A DNA stretch of 64,000 nt from SZAS-79 sp963844255 (GTDB lineage Bacteria; Pseudomonadota; Gammaproteobacteria; Burkholderiales; SG8-39), in contig CAWJNP010000017.1 in NCBI GenBank assembly GCA_963844255.1, positions 124,001-188,000 of the forward strand. Reading direction: 5' to 3'. Position 1 is the first letter of the stretch. Each line of letters starts with the position of its first letter. Below, piece after piece: positions 1 through 7,231 of this stretch. The translations under genes and the position numbers were made by a program. The notes under the pieces are model-generated. The model did not search any database, was not told the origin of the DNA, and saw only the letters and a list, made by a program, of their open reading frames with translations.

Positions 1-327
1 GCACCTCGGCCATGCTCGTCTGCGCCATGCTCGCAGGCGACGCGGCTGCCTGGCCGAAGAGTGCTACGGGCTGGTGGGCGGTCGTCGCCGTGTGCCTGCT
101 GTATTCGGTCGGCCTGGTTTCGCTCTTTACCTCGGCTTCACGCATCGGTCCATTGCGGACATCGCTGGTCATGAACATCGAGCCGATCATCGCCATCGGC
201 AACCAGCTGGCTGATCCTGGGCCAGGGCCTCGCGCCGGCGCAGTTGTTCGGCGCCGCGCTCGTGCTCGCGGGGGTCGTCGGTGCGCAGATGGGCAAACGC
301 CCCGTCACCGTTCCGACCGATAAATAA
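1..327 (+). CDS. EamA/DMT-family transporter, C-terminal part, one frameshift
   Basis: This is the last part of an integral membrane permease of the drug/metabolite transporter (EamA) type; the start lies left of the window. Seen: hydrophobic helices, then the family-typical stretch NIEPIIAI in one frame. The protein continues as WLILGQGLAPAQLFGAALVLAG in the next frame and stops at 325-327. One extra base near 194-201 joins the two frames. If it is a base-calling error the gene is intact; otherwise it has lost its last helix. The substrate cannot be inferred. It is convergent with the AAA+ ATPase gene, separated by two palindromic repeats. Confidence 0.7.
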
Positions 328-346
328 CCGGGAAGGGAAGGGGTAC

Positions 347-399
347 GGGGGAACCGCAGGTTCCCCGTTCCGAGTGGTCGGGGGAACCGCAGGTTCCCC
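347..399. repeat. Two tandem 20-bp palindromic repeats in a convergent intergenic gap
   Basis: The 20-mer GGGGGAACCGCAGGTTCCCC occurs at 347-366 and again at 380-399, 33 bp apart. Each copy contains a perfect 8-bp inverted repeat (GGGGAACC / GGTTCCCC) around a 3-nt GCA loop. They fill the space between two converging stop codons (327 and 404). They could act as paired transcription stops although no T-tract follows, or as a REP-like extragenic palindrome. Confidence 0.7.
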
Positions 400-403
400 T
401 GGC

Positions 404-1402
404 CTAGAAGCCGATCCGCTGGCGTTTGACGCTGCGGTTGTCCTGGATGTCGTCAGGTGAAATCTCGCTGCGGCCGGCGAGCTTTGCGTTCCCAAAGCCC
501 GCCTGGATCACCCTGCGCATTTCGCGCGGCCCGAAGGTCGAGAGTTTCTCCAGCAGACTGTCGGAGGGGATCTCCGGAAACCCCTTGCCCCAGTCGTGAC
601 CGTTGCGGATCTCGCGATAGATGGATCGCGCGATGCGCATCGCCCCGGTCGCGTCCGGCGGTTCGATCTCGTAGACATTCATGCGGTTGAGGATCGGCTC
701 GGGGATGCGCGAAGCGTCGTTGGCGGTGGCAAACCACACCGCGCCGGAAGCATCGATCGGGACCTCGACGAACTCGTCCACGAAGCGCGTGGCCGTGCCG
801 CCCTCGAGCAGTTCGTACAGCGCGCCGAGCGGATCGTACTGACCGTCGCCCGAGGCCTTGTCGATTTCGTCGACGACCATCACCGGGTTGGCATAGTCGC
901 CGTTGACAAAGGTGTCGAACACCTTGCCGGGCTTCGCGTTCTTCCATTGCGACGATGCCCCCGAGAGCACCCAGCCGGCGGTGAGCGAACTCATCGGCAC
1001 GAAGCCGAATCCGGTGCCCATGAGTTCCGCGATGCGTCGCGCAAAGTGCGTCTTGCCGATGCCGGGGTCGCCGAGCAGCAGCATCGGCGGCAGTTCGATC
1101 GAGTCGTTGGAGTCGATGCACAGGGCAAGCTGCTTGCTGATGTCCTCGAGGACTTCCGAAAAATTCGGCAGGTCCTCGAACAGTTCGTCCATCACCGGCA
1201 GGGCGGAGGGCTTTACCGTGAAACGCTGGCCACCGAGCTTGAGCATCTTCTCGTACAGCGCGCGCAGCGCCTCGTTGGCGGTGGGCGCAAGCTCCTGCAG
1301 CGCACGGTCGACTTTCGAGATGTTGTAGACGTCCCTGAATCCGGCGATGGGAAGGACGGCGGAATGCTCCGGCGGATTCGGGATAGCGACGGTTGCCGAC
1401 AT
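404..1402 (-). CDS. Orphan AAA+ ATPase resembling the Lon ATPase module
   Basis: A 332-residue cytosolic AAA+ ATPase. Walker A GDPGIGKT is at about residues 111-118, Walker B MVVDEID at about 175-181, and a sensor-1 type segment (ATAND, N228) is followed by arginines that could serve as the arginine finger (R232, R240). The order and wording of these motifs resemble the ATPase core of Lon. The Lon N-terminal substrate domain and the C-terminal Ser-Lys protease domain are absent, so it is an ATPase or chaperone-like module, not a protease. The start at 1402 is chosen because AAGGAG lies just upstream; a longer open frame reaches 1567 but lacks such a site. Substrate and partner are unknown; no VWA-domain gene is adjacent, unlike MoxR systems. 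Confidence 0.75.
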   Translation of the reverse strand: MSATVAIPNPPEHSAVLPIAGFRDVYNISKVDRALQELAPTANEALRALYEKMLKLGGQRFTVKPSALPVMDELFEDLPNFSEVLEDISKQLALCIDSNDSIELPPMLLLGDPGIGKTHFARRIAELMGTGFGFVPMSSLTAGWVLSGASSQWKNAKPGKVFDTFVNGDYANPVMVVDEIDKASGDGQYDPLGALYELLEGGTATRFVDEFVEVPIDASGAVWFATANDASRIPEPILNRMNVYEIEPPDATGAMRIARSIYREIRNGHDWGKGFPEIPSDSLLEKLSTFGPREMRRVIQAGFGNAKLAGRSEISPDDIQDNRSVKRQRIGF

Positions 1403-1587
1403 GTTGTTATCTCCTTCGGTTTGTGCGACGGGAACAACGCGCTGTGCAAAACGTAGCACGGCAATTCCGGTGTAGCAATACTCAGGCCAATCAACGGCCG
1501 AACGAACTTTCGGATGACCCTGAGGCAATAGAGACTGGCAGTCTGCCGGTGCGAGTGCTGCCAGCAATCGTCGTATAGTTGCGTTCC

Positions 1588-2034
1588 ATGAAGAGCGAAA
1601 CCGGATCGTCGACCTACCGCGCGGAATTCACCGCCGCGTATTTCAACGCACGCAGCCCGGAGCATCTGCCCGGCCTGCTCGGCATCGAAATCCTTTCCGT
1701 CGGGCCGGCGGGTGTCGAAAGCCGCATCGCGGTGCGCAAGGCTCTGTTCGCGCCGAACGGCTTTCTGCATGCGGCGACCGTCGTCGCGCTGGCCGACACG
1801 TCCTGCGGCTACGGCTGCGTTTCGCACCTGCCTTCCGGTGCCACGGGATTCACCACGGTCGAATTGAAGAGCAACCACCTGGGTACCACCCGGGAAGGCG
1901 CGATTCTGTGCACTGCTGCGCCAGTCCACCTCGGGCGCACGACCCAGGTGTGGGATGCGGTTGTGAGCATTGAGGGCAGCGGCAAGAAGATCGCGCTTTT
2001 TCGCTGCACGCAGATGGTGCTCTGGCCTGTCTAG
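1588..2034 (+). CDS. PaaI-type hotdog thioesterase
   Basis: A 148-residue single-domain hotdog protein of the PaaI/YbgC-like thioesterase group, which hydrolyses acyl- or aryl-CoA thioesters in the cytoplasm. Seen: the family pattern NGFLHAATVVALADTSCGYG in the middle, followed by FTTVELKSNHLG and a C-terminal strand region. The length is typical. ATG at 1588 is preferred; an in-frame TTG nine bases earlier (1579) is possible but less likely. It lies upstream of the DAHP synthase leader and on the same strand. The CoA substrate is not predictable. Confidence 0.8.
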   Translation: MKSETGSSTYRAEFTAAYFNARSPEHLPGLLGIEILSVGPAGVESRIAVRKALFAPNGFLHAATVVALADTSCGYGCVSHLPSGATGFTTVELKSNHLGTTREGAILCTAAPVHLGRTTQVWDAVVSIEGSGKKIALFRCTQMVLWPV

Positions 2035-2044
2035 GCCGCCCGGC

Positions 2045-2073
2045 TTGCGGGATTGGCGGGTTCGTGCTTGAAT
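2045..2073 (+). promoter_or_regulatory. Candidate sigma-70 promoter for the attenuated DAHP synthase transcript
   Basis: TTGCGG (2045-2050), a 17-nt spacer ending in TGC (extended -10 dinucleotide), and TTGAAT (2068-2073). Transcription would begin near 2080, almost at the leader-peptide ATG (2082), so the leader mRNA would have little or no 5' UTR. This fits the absence of a Shine-Dalgarno sequence there. The match is moderate; an upstream promoter in or before the thioesterase gene is an alternative. Confidence 0.4.
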
Positions 2074-2081
2074 CTCGTCCC

Positions 2082-2147
2082 ATGAGCAACCGGTTTTATG
2101 CCTACTTCTTCTTTTTCTCCCGCCTGGCGGCGGAGGGGACCGGCTAA
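2082..2147 (+). CDS. Phe/Tyr-rich leader peptide of the DAHP synthase attenuator
   Basis: A 21-codon ORF encoding MSNRFYAYFFFFSRLAAEGTG. Within eight successive codons (residues 5-12) there are five Phe and two Tyr codons, the signature of an amino-acid-sensing leader peptide such as E. coli pheL. It ends 24 nt before an intrinsic terminator that lies directly in front of a DAHP synthase gene, the first enzyme of aromatic amino acid synthesis. Inferred: scarcity of charged tRNA-Phe or tRNA-Tyr stalls the ribosome on the FYAYFFFF run and relieves termination. No clear ribosome binding site is seen. Confidence 0.8.
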   Translation: MSNRFYAYFFFFSRLAAEGTG

Positions 2148-2209
2148 GCTCGCCCGAATTCATCCCACCGAACCGCCAGCGCAGAGATGCCTGGCGGTTT
2201 TTGTTTTTT
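2124..2209 (+). promoter_or_regulatory. Transcription attenuator: antiterminator arm plus intrinsic terminator
   Basis: The terminator stem is AACCGCCAG (2171-2179) with CTGGCGGTT (2191-2199), a perfect 9-bp stem with an 11-nt loop, followed by a T-rich run to 2209. Inside the leader-peptide ORF, CTGGCGG (2124-2130) is identical to the 3' arm and can pair with the 5' arm CCGCCAG (2173-2179), giving a mutually exclusive antiterminator. A ribosome reaching the leader stop at 2145-2147 would mask or disrupt this arm and favour termination. A ribosome stalled on the Phe/Tyr codons would leave it free. Confidence 0.8.
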
Positions 2210-2220
2210 GAGGTACGACC

Positions 2221-3333
2221 ATGAATGCACCCGCAGAAAATTACCAGTCCACGATCCCCGCGGACAAAACCTCGCTCACCGACGACGAACGCATCGAGAA
2301 CATCGTGCCATTGCCACCTCCCGAAAACCTGATCCGTTTCTTCCCGATCCAGCACACGCGGGTGGAGACGCTGATCGCCACTGCGCGACGCAGCGTGCGG
2401 GAGATCCTGCACGGCCGCTCCGACCGGCTGATCGTGATTGCCGGTCCTTGCTCGATCCACGACCCGGCGGCCGCCGTGACCTATGCGGAAAAGCTGCGGG
2501 CCGAGCGGGACCGGCACGCGGGCGAACTCGAGGTGCTGATGCGCGTTTATTTCGAAAAGCCGCGCACGACCGTGGGCTGGAAGGGTCTGATCAATGATCC
2601 CTACATGAACGGCAGCTTCCGCATCAACGAGGGGCTGCGCATCGCGCGGGATCTGCTCGTGCGGATCAACCAGACCGGCGTACCCGCGGGCTGCGAGTTC
2701 CTCGACGTGATCTCGCCGCAGTACATCGGCGATCTCGTCTCCTGGGGCGCCATCGGCGCGCGCACCACCGAATCCCAGGTGCATCGCGAACTCGCCTCCG
2801 GCCTGTCGGCCGCGGTCGGGTTCAAGAACGGCACCGACGGCAACGTGAAGATCGCGGTCGACGCGATACTCGCGGCCAGCCAGAAGCACCATTTCCTGTC
2901 GGTGCACAAGAGCGGCCAGGTGGCGATCGTGGAGACCCGGGGCAACGACGACTGCCACATCATCCTGCGCGGCGGCAAGTCGCCGAACTATGATGCCGCC
3001 AGCGTCCAGGCCGCCTGCAAGGAACTCGCGAAGGCGAAGCTTCCGGAGCGCCTGATGATCGACTTTTCCCATGCCAACAGCTCGAAGAACTTCAAGCGCC
3101 AGCTGGATGTGTGCAACGACGTGGCCGGCCAGATCGCGGCGGGGGAGGAGCGCATCGTCGGCATCATGGCCGAGTCGAACCTGATCGAGGGCAGGCAGGA
3201 CCATGTTCAGGGCGAGCCCCTGACCTATGGCCAGAGCATCACCGACGCCTGCCTGGGATGGGACGATACGACGCGCCTGCTGGAGATGCTCGCCGGGGCG
3301 GTTCGCGCGCGGCGCAAACTGAAAGGGGCGTGA
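2221..3333 (+). CDS. aroG: 3-deoxy-7-phosphoheptulonate (DAHP) synthase, class I
   Basis: A 370-residue cytosolic enzyme condensing phosphoenolpyruvate and erythrose 4-phosphate to DAHP, the first step of the shikimate pathway. Seen: the AroF/AroG/AroH-type motif GPCSIHD at 75-81, the DFSHANSSK metal and substrate segment near residue 281, and the C-terminal GRQDH and TDACLGW segments. The length is that of the AroG family. ATG 2221 is preceded by GAGG immediately after the terminator T-run. The gene sits behind a Phe/Tyr leader-peptide attenuator, so its expression is probably controlled by Phe and Tyr supply. Which isozyme class (Phe- or Tyr-sensitive) it belongs to cannot be told with certainty. 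Confidence 0.93.
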   Translation: MNAPAENYQSTIPADKTSLTDDERIENIVPLPPPENLIRFFPIQHTRVETLIATARRSVREILHGRSDRLIVIAGPCSIHDPAAAVTYAEKLRAERDRHAGELEVLMRVYFEKPRTTVGWKGLINDPYMNGSFRINEGLRIARDLLVRINQTGVPAGCEFLDVISPQYIGDLVSWGAIGARTTESQVHRELASGLSAAVGFKNGTDGNVKIAVDAILAASQKHHFLSVHKSGQVAIVETRGNDDCHIILRGGKSPNYDAASVQAACKELAKAKLPERLMIDFSHANSSKNFKRQLDVCNDVAGQIAAGEERIVGIMAESNLIEGRQDHVQGEPLTYGQSITDACLGWDDTTRLLEMLAGAVRARRKLKGA

Positions 3334-3368
3334 CCTGATAGCCTCGCGGGCAGCATGAAACTGTCCGC

Positions 3369-4109
3369 ATGAACTTTCCCTACGAGACCTTCGCGATTGC
3401 GGCGCTGATCGTCTTCGGCGCCTATGTCGTATTCGGGCTGACCGGGTTCGGGTCGACCGTCATTTCGGTGCCCCTGCTCGCGCTGATGCTGCCGCTGAAA
3501 TTTGCGGTCCCGCTGATGATGCTGCTCGATCTGGCCGCGACCGTCGCCTTCGGCGCGCGCGTTCGCAAGGGGATTCGGTTCGACGAGCTCGCCTGGCTCA
3601 CGCCGTTCATCCTGGTCGGGATGCTGCTCGGCCTGACATTGCTGATCAAGGTCGCCGAGGCTTCGCTTCTGCTCGGCCTGGGCGTCTTCGTGCTTGCCTA
3701 TGCGGCCTATGGATTCATGCGTCGCGGCAGCGCGCTGGCGCTCGGACGGATCTGGGTTGCGCCGTTCGGCCTGGTCGGGGGGGCGCTGTCGGCCTTGTTC
3801 GGCACCGGCGGCGTGCTGTTCGCAATCTACGTCGCGGGGCGGATCACGAACAAGGACGAGATGCGGGCCACCAATGCCTCGACCATCATGCTGTCCGCGC
3901 TGGTCAGGGTCGTGCTGTTCGGCCTGTCCGGTTTGCTCACCCAGGAGCACCTGCTGGTGTTTGCGCTGGGCCTGGTGCCGGCGGTTCTGGCCGGCCTGCA
4001 TTTCGGCAGCCGCCTGCACGCCGTATTGCCGGCGGCAAGCGTGATCCGCGCCGTGTATTCGGTCCTGGTGGTGGCCGGCGTGTCCTTGCTTGTGCGGGGC
4101 GCGTCCTGA
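3369..4109 (+). CDS. TSUP family (TauE/SafE, DUF81) membrane permease
   Basis: A 246-residue protein of about eight transmembrane helices with the family features: an N-terminal GFGSTVISVPLLALMLP segment and a second-half repeat with GTGGVLFAIYVAGR. TSUP proteins export or import sulfite, sulfoacetate and other small organosulfur or organic anions; the substrate here is unknown. It lies 35 bp behind the DAHP synthase gene on the same strand, and the glycosyltransferase gene begins 23 bp downstream, so co-transcription is possible. No functional link to aromatic synthesis is evident. Confidence 0.82.
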   Translation: MNFPYETFAIAALIVFGAYVVFGLTGFGSTVISVPLLALMLPLKFAVPLMMLLDLAATVAFGARVRKGIRFDELAWLTPFILVGMLLGLTLLIKVAEASLLLGLGVFVLAYAAYGFMRRGSALALGRIWVAPFGLVGGALSALFGTGGVLFAIYVAGRITNKDEMRATNASTIMLSALVRVVLFGLSGLLTQEHLLVFALGLVPAVLAGLHFGSRLHAVLPAASVIRAVYSVLVVAGVSLLVRGAS

Positions 4110-4132
4110 CGAGCGCCCCACATCGGGCGGAG

Positions 4133-5659
4133 GTGCCCGGAGCACGCCGCTGGTTCTGGGGCGTGCTGGCCGCCACACTCGCATTCCGGGTCTGGCTGTC
4201 CGTGGTGGTGCCGTTGACCGGGGACGAGGCGTATTTCCTGGTCTGGGGCTTGCAGCCCGACATCGGCTATTACGATCACCCGCCGATGGTCGGCTGGCTG
4301 CTTGCGCTGCTTGCGCCGATTTCAACGGACGAATGGGTGCTGCGCCTTCCCGCGTTGCTGCTGCCGGTCCTGCTGGCCTTTTTCACCCGCGCTGTCCTGA
4401 ACCACTGGTTCGATCGAGGCCCCGCTGTCGCGGACCTTGCGGCGACGATCGTGCTGCTGGTGCCGATGAACGTCTGGAACGTGCTGATCACGACCGACAC
4501 GCCCCTGATTCTGTTTTCGTTTGCCGCCGTCGTGGTGTTCGCGCGCGCTGCGGAGCGCGACAGCGCGGCCGGGTTCCTGCTTGCGGGAACTTTCCTTGGC
4601 CTCGCCTTCCTGTCGAAATACTTTGCCGTCCTGCTTGGTCTGGGGATGATCGGCTGGGCGCTGGCCGCGCGGGGATCGACTTCGGGGGGCAGCCGCATGG
4701 CCTGGCGCGGACTCGGGCTGGTTTTCCTCGGCGCGCTGCCGGCGGGGTTGCTGAACCTGTATTGGAATCTCGAGGCGTGCTGGTCGAACGTCATGTTCAA
4801 TGCGATCAACCGGCATGAGGGCTCCGGGCTGGGCTGGACGAATCCCCTGCTGTTTGTCGCGGCCATGGCTTATCTCGCCGCGCCGCTGTTGTGGGCCGCG
4901 TGGCGCGAGCGTGCTGCCGTGGCTGCAAGCATCAGCGGCCCCGGCCGGCGCGCGCTGCTGTACGCGTGGCTGGTTCCCTTCGCCGTGTTTGCGCTGCTCT
5001 CGCCGCTGAAGAAGATCGGCCTGCACTGGCTGCTTTCCTTCGTGCCCCTGATGGTGCTGACCCTTGCAATCGCCCTGCCGCCGGACAGTCTTCGCCGCTG
5101 TGTCCGGTTCCTGGCCGTCTTTGCGCTGCTCCACGTCGTGGTCGCGGGGGTGCTCGCTGCGCTGCCGCTGGAGACCTGGAAGTCGAACCGGCTGTACTCG
5201 CGGCTGGTGCTCCAGTTCCGTACGCCGGAACTCGTGGCCAAGCTCGCGCCGTACCGCGATTTCGTCCCGGCCACGGACAACTACACGCTGTCCTCGATCG
5301 TGTCCTACTACGCCGGGCGGTATTTCTTCGTATTCGGTGCAGGTACCTCGCACGCCCGGCACGACGACATCGTCACCGACGTGCGTCGCTTTGCGGGCCG
5401 TGACATCCTGATCGTGCGCAGGGACCCACCCCCGGTGCAGGACTACCGGCCGTACTTCAGGAGCGTCGAGTTCCGCACGATCGAGGTGTCGGGCGCGACG
5501 ATCCATCTGGTCCTCGGCCGCGGCTTCGACTACTTCGCCTACCGCGAAGGCGTGCTGAAAACGGTGCGTGACCGCTGGTACCGCATTCCGGCGTTGCTGC
5601 CCGTGTCGGGCTGCTACTTCTGCGACAAATACTTCCCCGGGGAACCCTGTGGACGGTGA
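4133..5659 (+). CDS. GT39/PMT-type membrane glycosyltransferase (ArnT-like)
   Basis: A 508-residue polytopic membrane protein. An N-terminal helix is followed by the acidic TGDEAYF motif of GT39/GT83 enzymes (PMT_2 domain), which use polyprenyl-phosphate sugars on the outer face of the inner membrane. About eleven hydrophobic segments are followed by a soluble C-terminal part from about residue 350 ending in a Cys-containing tail. GTG 4133 is the first usable start; the GGAGG just before it is closer than ideal. Its end overlaps the start of the UbiA-type DPPR-synthase-like gene by 11 bp, suggesting that the pair makes and uses a decaprenyl-phosphate pentose. Confidence 0.8.
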   Translation: MPGARRWFWGVLAATLAFRVWLSVVVPLTGDEAYFLVWGLQPDIGYYDHPPMVGWLLALLAPISTDEWVLRLPALLLPVLLAFFTRAVLNHWFDRGPAVADLAATIVLLVPMNVWNVLITTDTPLILFSFAAVVVFARAAERDSAAGFLLAGTFLGLAFLSKYFAVLLGLGMIGWALAARGSTSGGSRMAWRGLGLVFLGALPAGLLNLYWNLEACWSNVMFNAINRHEGSGLGWTNPLLFVAAMAYLAAPLLWAAWRERAAVAASISGPGRRALLYAWLVPFAVFALLSPLKKIGLHWLLSFVPLMVLTLAIALPPDSLRRCVRFLAVFALLHVVVAGVLAALPLETWKSNRLYSRLVLQFRTPELVAKLAPYRDFVPATDNYTLSSIVSYYAGRYFFVFGAGTSHARHDDIVTDVRRFAGRDILIVRRDPPPVQDYRPYFRSVEFRTIEVSGATIHLVLGRGFDYFAYREGVLKTVRDRWYRIPALLPVSGCYFCDKYFPGEPCGR

Positions 5660-6548
5660 GGATCGGCGCGCCGCGGAGCGGACACGACTCGCGGCCTTCG
5701 TCCGGCTGGCCCGTCCGCAACAGTGGATCAAGAACGGATTCGTGCTGACCGGCCTCTTGTTCGGCCACGCACTCGGGACGCAGGATGCACTGCTCGCGTC
5801 GCTTGCGGCCGCGGCAGCGTTCTGCCTGATGTCGAGTGCGGTGTACGCAATGAACGATTGTTTCGACCGGGAGCGTGACCGCGCGCATCCGGACAAGCGC
5901 CACCGGCCGATTGCGAGCGGAGAAATCGGCGCGGGCGAGGCGCTCGCGTTTGCGATCGTGCTTGCGCTTGGCGCGCTTCTGCTCGGCGCCTGGGCGGGGT
6001 CGATGGTGGCGGTGATTCTGGGCGCGTATGCGCTGCTCAACCTCGGCTATTCGCTCGGGCTCAAGCGTGTACCGGTGGTCGACGTGTTCATCATCGCTTC
6101 GGGCTTCATGCTGCGCATCCTTGCGGGTACGCTGGGCATCGGCATCCAGCCCTCGCGCTGGCTGCTGGTGTGCGGCTTCCTCCTGACGCTGTTTCTCGGG
6201 TTTGCCAAGCGGCGCGCGGAACTTTCGCGGCTTACGCAGGGCGCCGGCAAGCATCGCCCGGTGCTCAATGCCTACAGCGAGCGCTTTCTCGACGCGGTCG
6301 TGCTGGCCTGCGCGGCCGGCAGTCTGGTGAGCTATGGCTTTTATACCGTTTCGGCTGAAACGGTGGCGACGCACGGAACCGACCTGGCGCTGACCCTGCC
6401 GTTCGTGCTGTTCGGAACCGCCCGGTACCTGTTCCGCCTGCGCTATCGCGGCGGGGGTGCAGACCCCTCCGCCGAACTGCTGCGCGACCCGTGGCTGCTT
6501 GCCGCCGCCAGCGGATGGCTCGCGACCGTGATCCTGCTGATCGGCTAG
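5649..6548 (+). CDS. UbiA-family prenyltransferase, decaprenyl-phosphate phosphoribosyltransferase-like
   Basis: A 299-residue membrane protein with about nine helices. The aspartate-rich motif NDCFDRERDRAHPDKRHRPI matches the form seen in DPPR synthases (N-D-x-x-D-x3-D-x-x-H-P-x-K-x-x-R-P), rather than the ubiquinone UbiA form. DPPR synthase transfers phosphoribose from PRPP to decaprenyl phosphate, the first step to decaprenylphosphoryl-ribose or -arabinose donors. GTG 5649 is chosen because it overlaps the upstream gene by 11 bp and leaves a normal N-terminus before ARPQQWIKN. Inferred to supply the lipid-linked sugar for the overlapping GT39 enzyme. The epimerase genes of the mycobacterial pathway are not in this window. 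Confidence 0.82.
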   Translation: MDGEDRRAAERTRLAAFVRLARPQQWIKNGFVLTGLLFGHALGTQDALLASLAAAAAFCLMSSAVYAMNDCFDRERDRAHPDKRHRPIASGEIGAGEALAFAIVLALGALLLGAWAGSMVAVILGAYALLNLGYSLGLKRVPVVDVFIIASGFMLRILAGTLGIGIQPSRWLLVCGFLLTLFLGFAKRRAELSRLTQGAGKHRPVLNAYSERFLDAVVLACAAGSLVSYGFYTVSAETVATHGTDLALTLPFVLFGTARYLFRLRYRGGGADPSAELLRDPWLLAAASGWLATVILLIG

Positions 6549-6575
6549 AATGCCTCAAAGAACGGAAATCGACCC

Positions 6576-7124
6576 ATGTCCGACCGCCCAAGCCAGCTGG
6601 AGCATCTGGATTATCTCGGGGATGCGACCAAGTTTTCCGGGCAGATTCATGCGCTGATTCCGAAGTGCAATCTGCTCGAGAACTTCTCGCACGCCGAAGT
6701 GCGTCTGTTGTCGCACTTCATGGACGTATACATGTGCGGGCAGGGCGCGGAGATCATCCGCGAGGGCGAAGGTGGTGATTTCATGCTGATCATCATCGAA
6801 GGCCGGGTCCAGGTCATGAAGCGGGACCGGTGGAACACCCAGCAGGTGATCGCGATCGTCGACCCGGGCAAAACGCTGGGCGAAATGTCGATGATCGACG
6901 GCGAAGCGCGGTTCGCAACCTGCGCCGCCGACCAGCCGACGATGATTGCCGTGCTCAGCCGCGAAAATCTGGCGCGCATCATTGTCGAGCAGCCGATGCT
7001 CGGCGCCAAGATCCTGATGGAGTTCGTCCTGATGCTTTCACAGCGGCTGAGGGCCACGAGTTCGCGCCTCGTGGAAGTGATGGACGAGCGCGCGCAGCAT
7101 GCCTCGGTCTGGCCGCCGCCCTGA
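6576..7124 (+). CDS. Cyclic nucleotide-binding domain protein without a DNA-binding domain
   Basis: A 182-residue cytosolic protein consisting essentially of one cNMP-binding beta-barrel (about residues 35-150). The phosphate-binding-cassette region reads GKTLGEMSMIDGEARFATCAA. A typical CRP has an Arg and a Ser/Thr here; R-F-A-T keeps the core pattern. After the C helix the protein stops without the HTH of the CRP/FNR family, so it is a stand-alone sensor or regulatory subunit. It lies just upstream of the ArsS gene on the same strand and may belong to its transcript. Ligand unknown. Confidence 0.8.
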   Translation: MSDRPSQLEHLDYLGDATKFSGQIHALIPKCNLLENFSHAEVRLLSHFMDVYMCGQGAEIIREGEGGDFMLIIIEGRVQVMKRDRWNTQQVIAIVDPGKTLGEMSMIDGEARFATCAADQPTMIAVLSRENLARIIVEQPMLGAKILMEFVLMLSQRLRATSSRLVEVMDERAQHASVWPPP

Positions 7125-7231
7125 CGAATCATCGGGAAGCAGCAGGGGTGTAAGGAACCGGCCCCTTGCGGCGACCAACCACTGTCGCCCCGGTTGCACG
7201 GGGCTCCGTTCCGGAAAGCGAGGAAATCAAG

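Noticed and set aside
4322..6040. 572-codon minus-strand frame over the GT39 and UbiA genes
   Set aside because: Composition-driven shadow without motifs.
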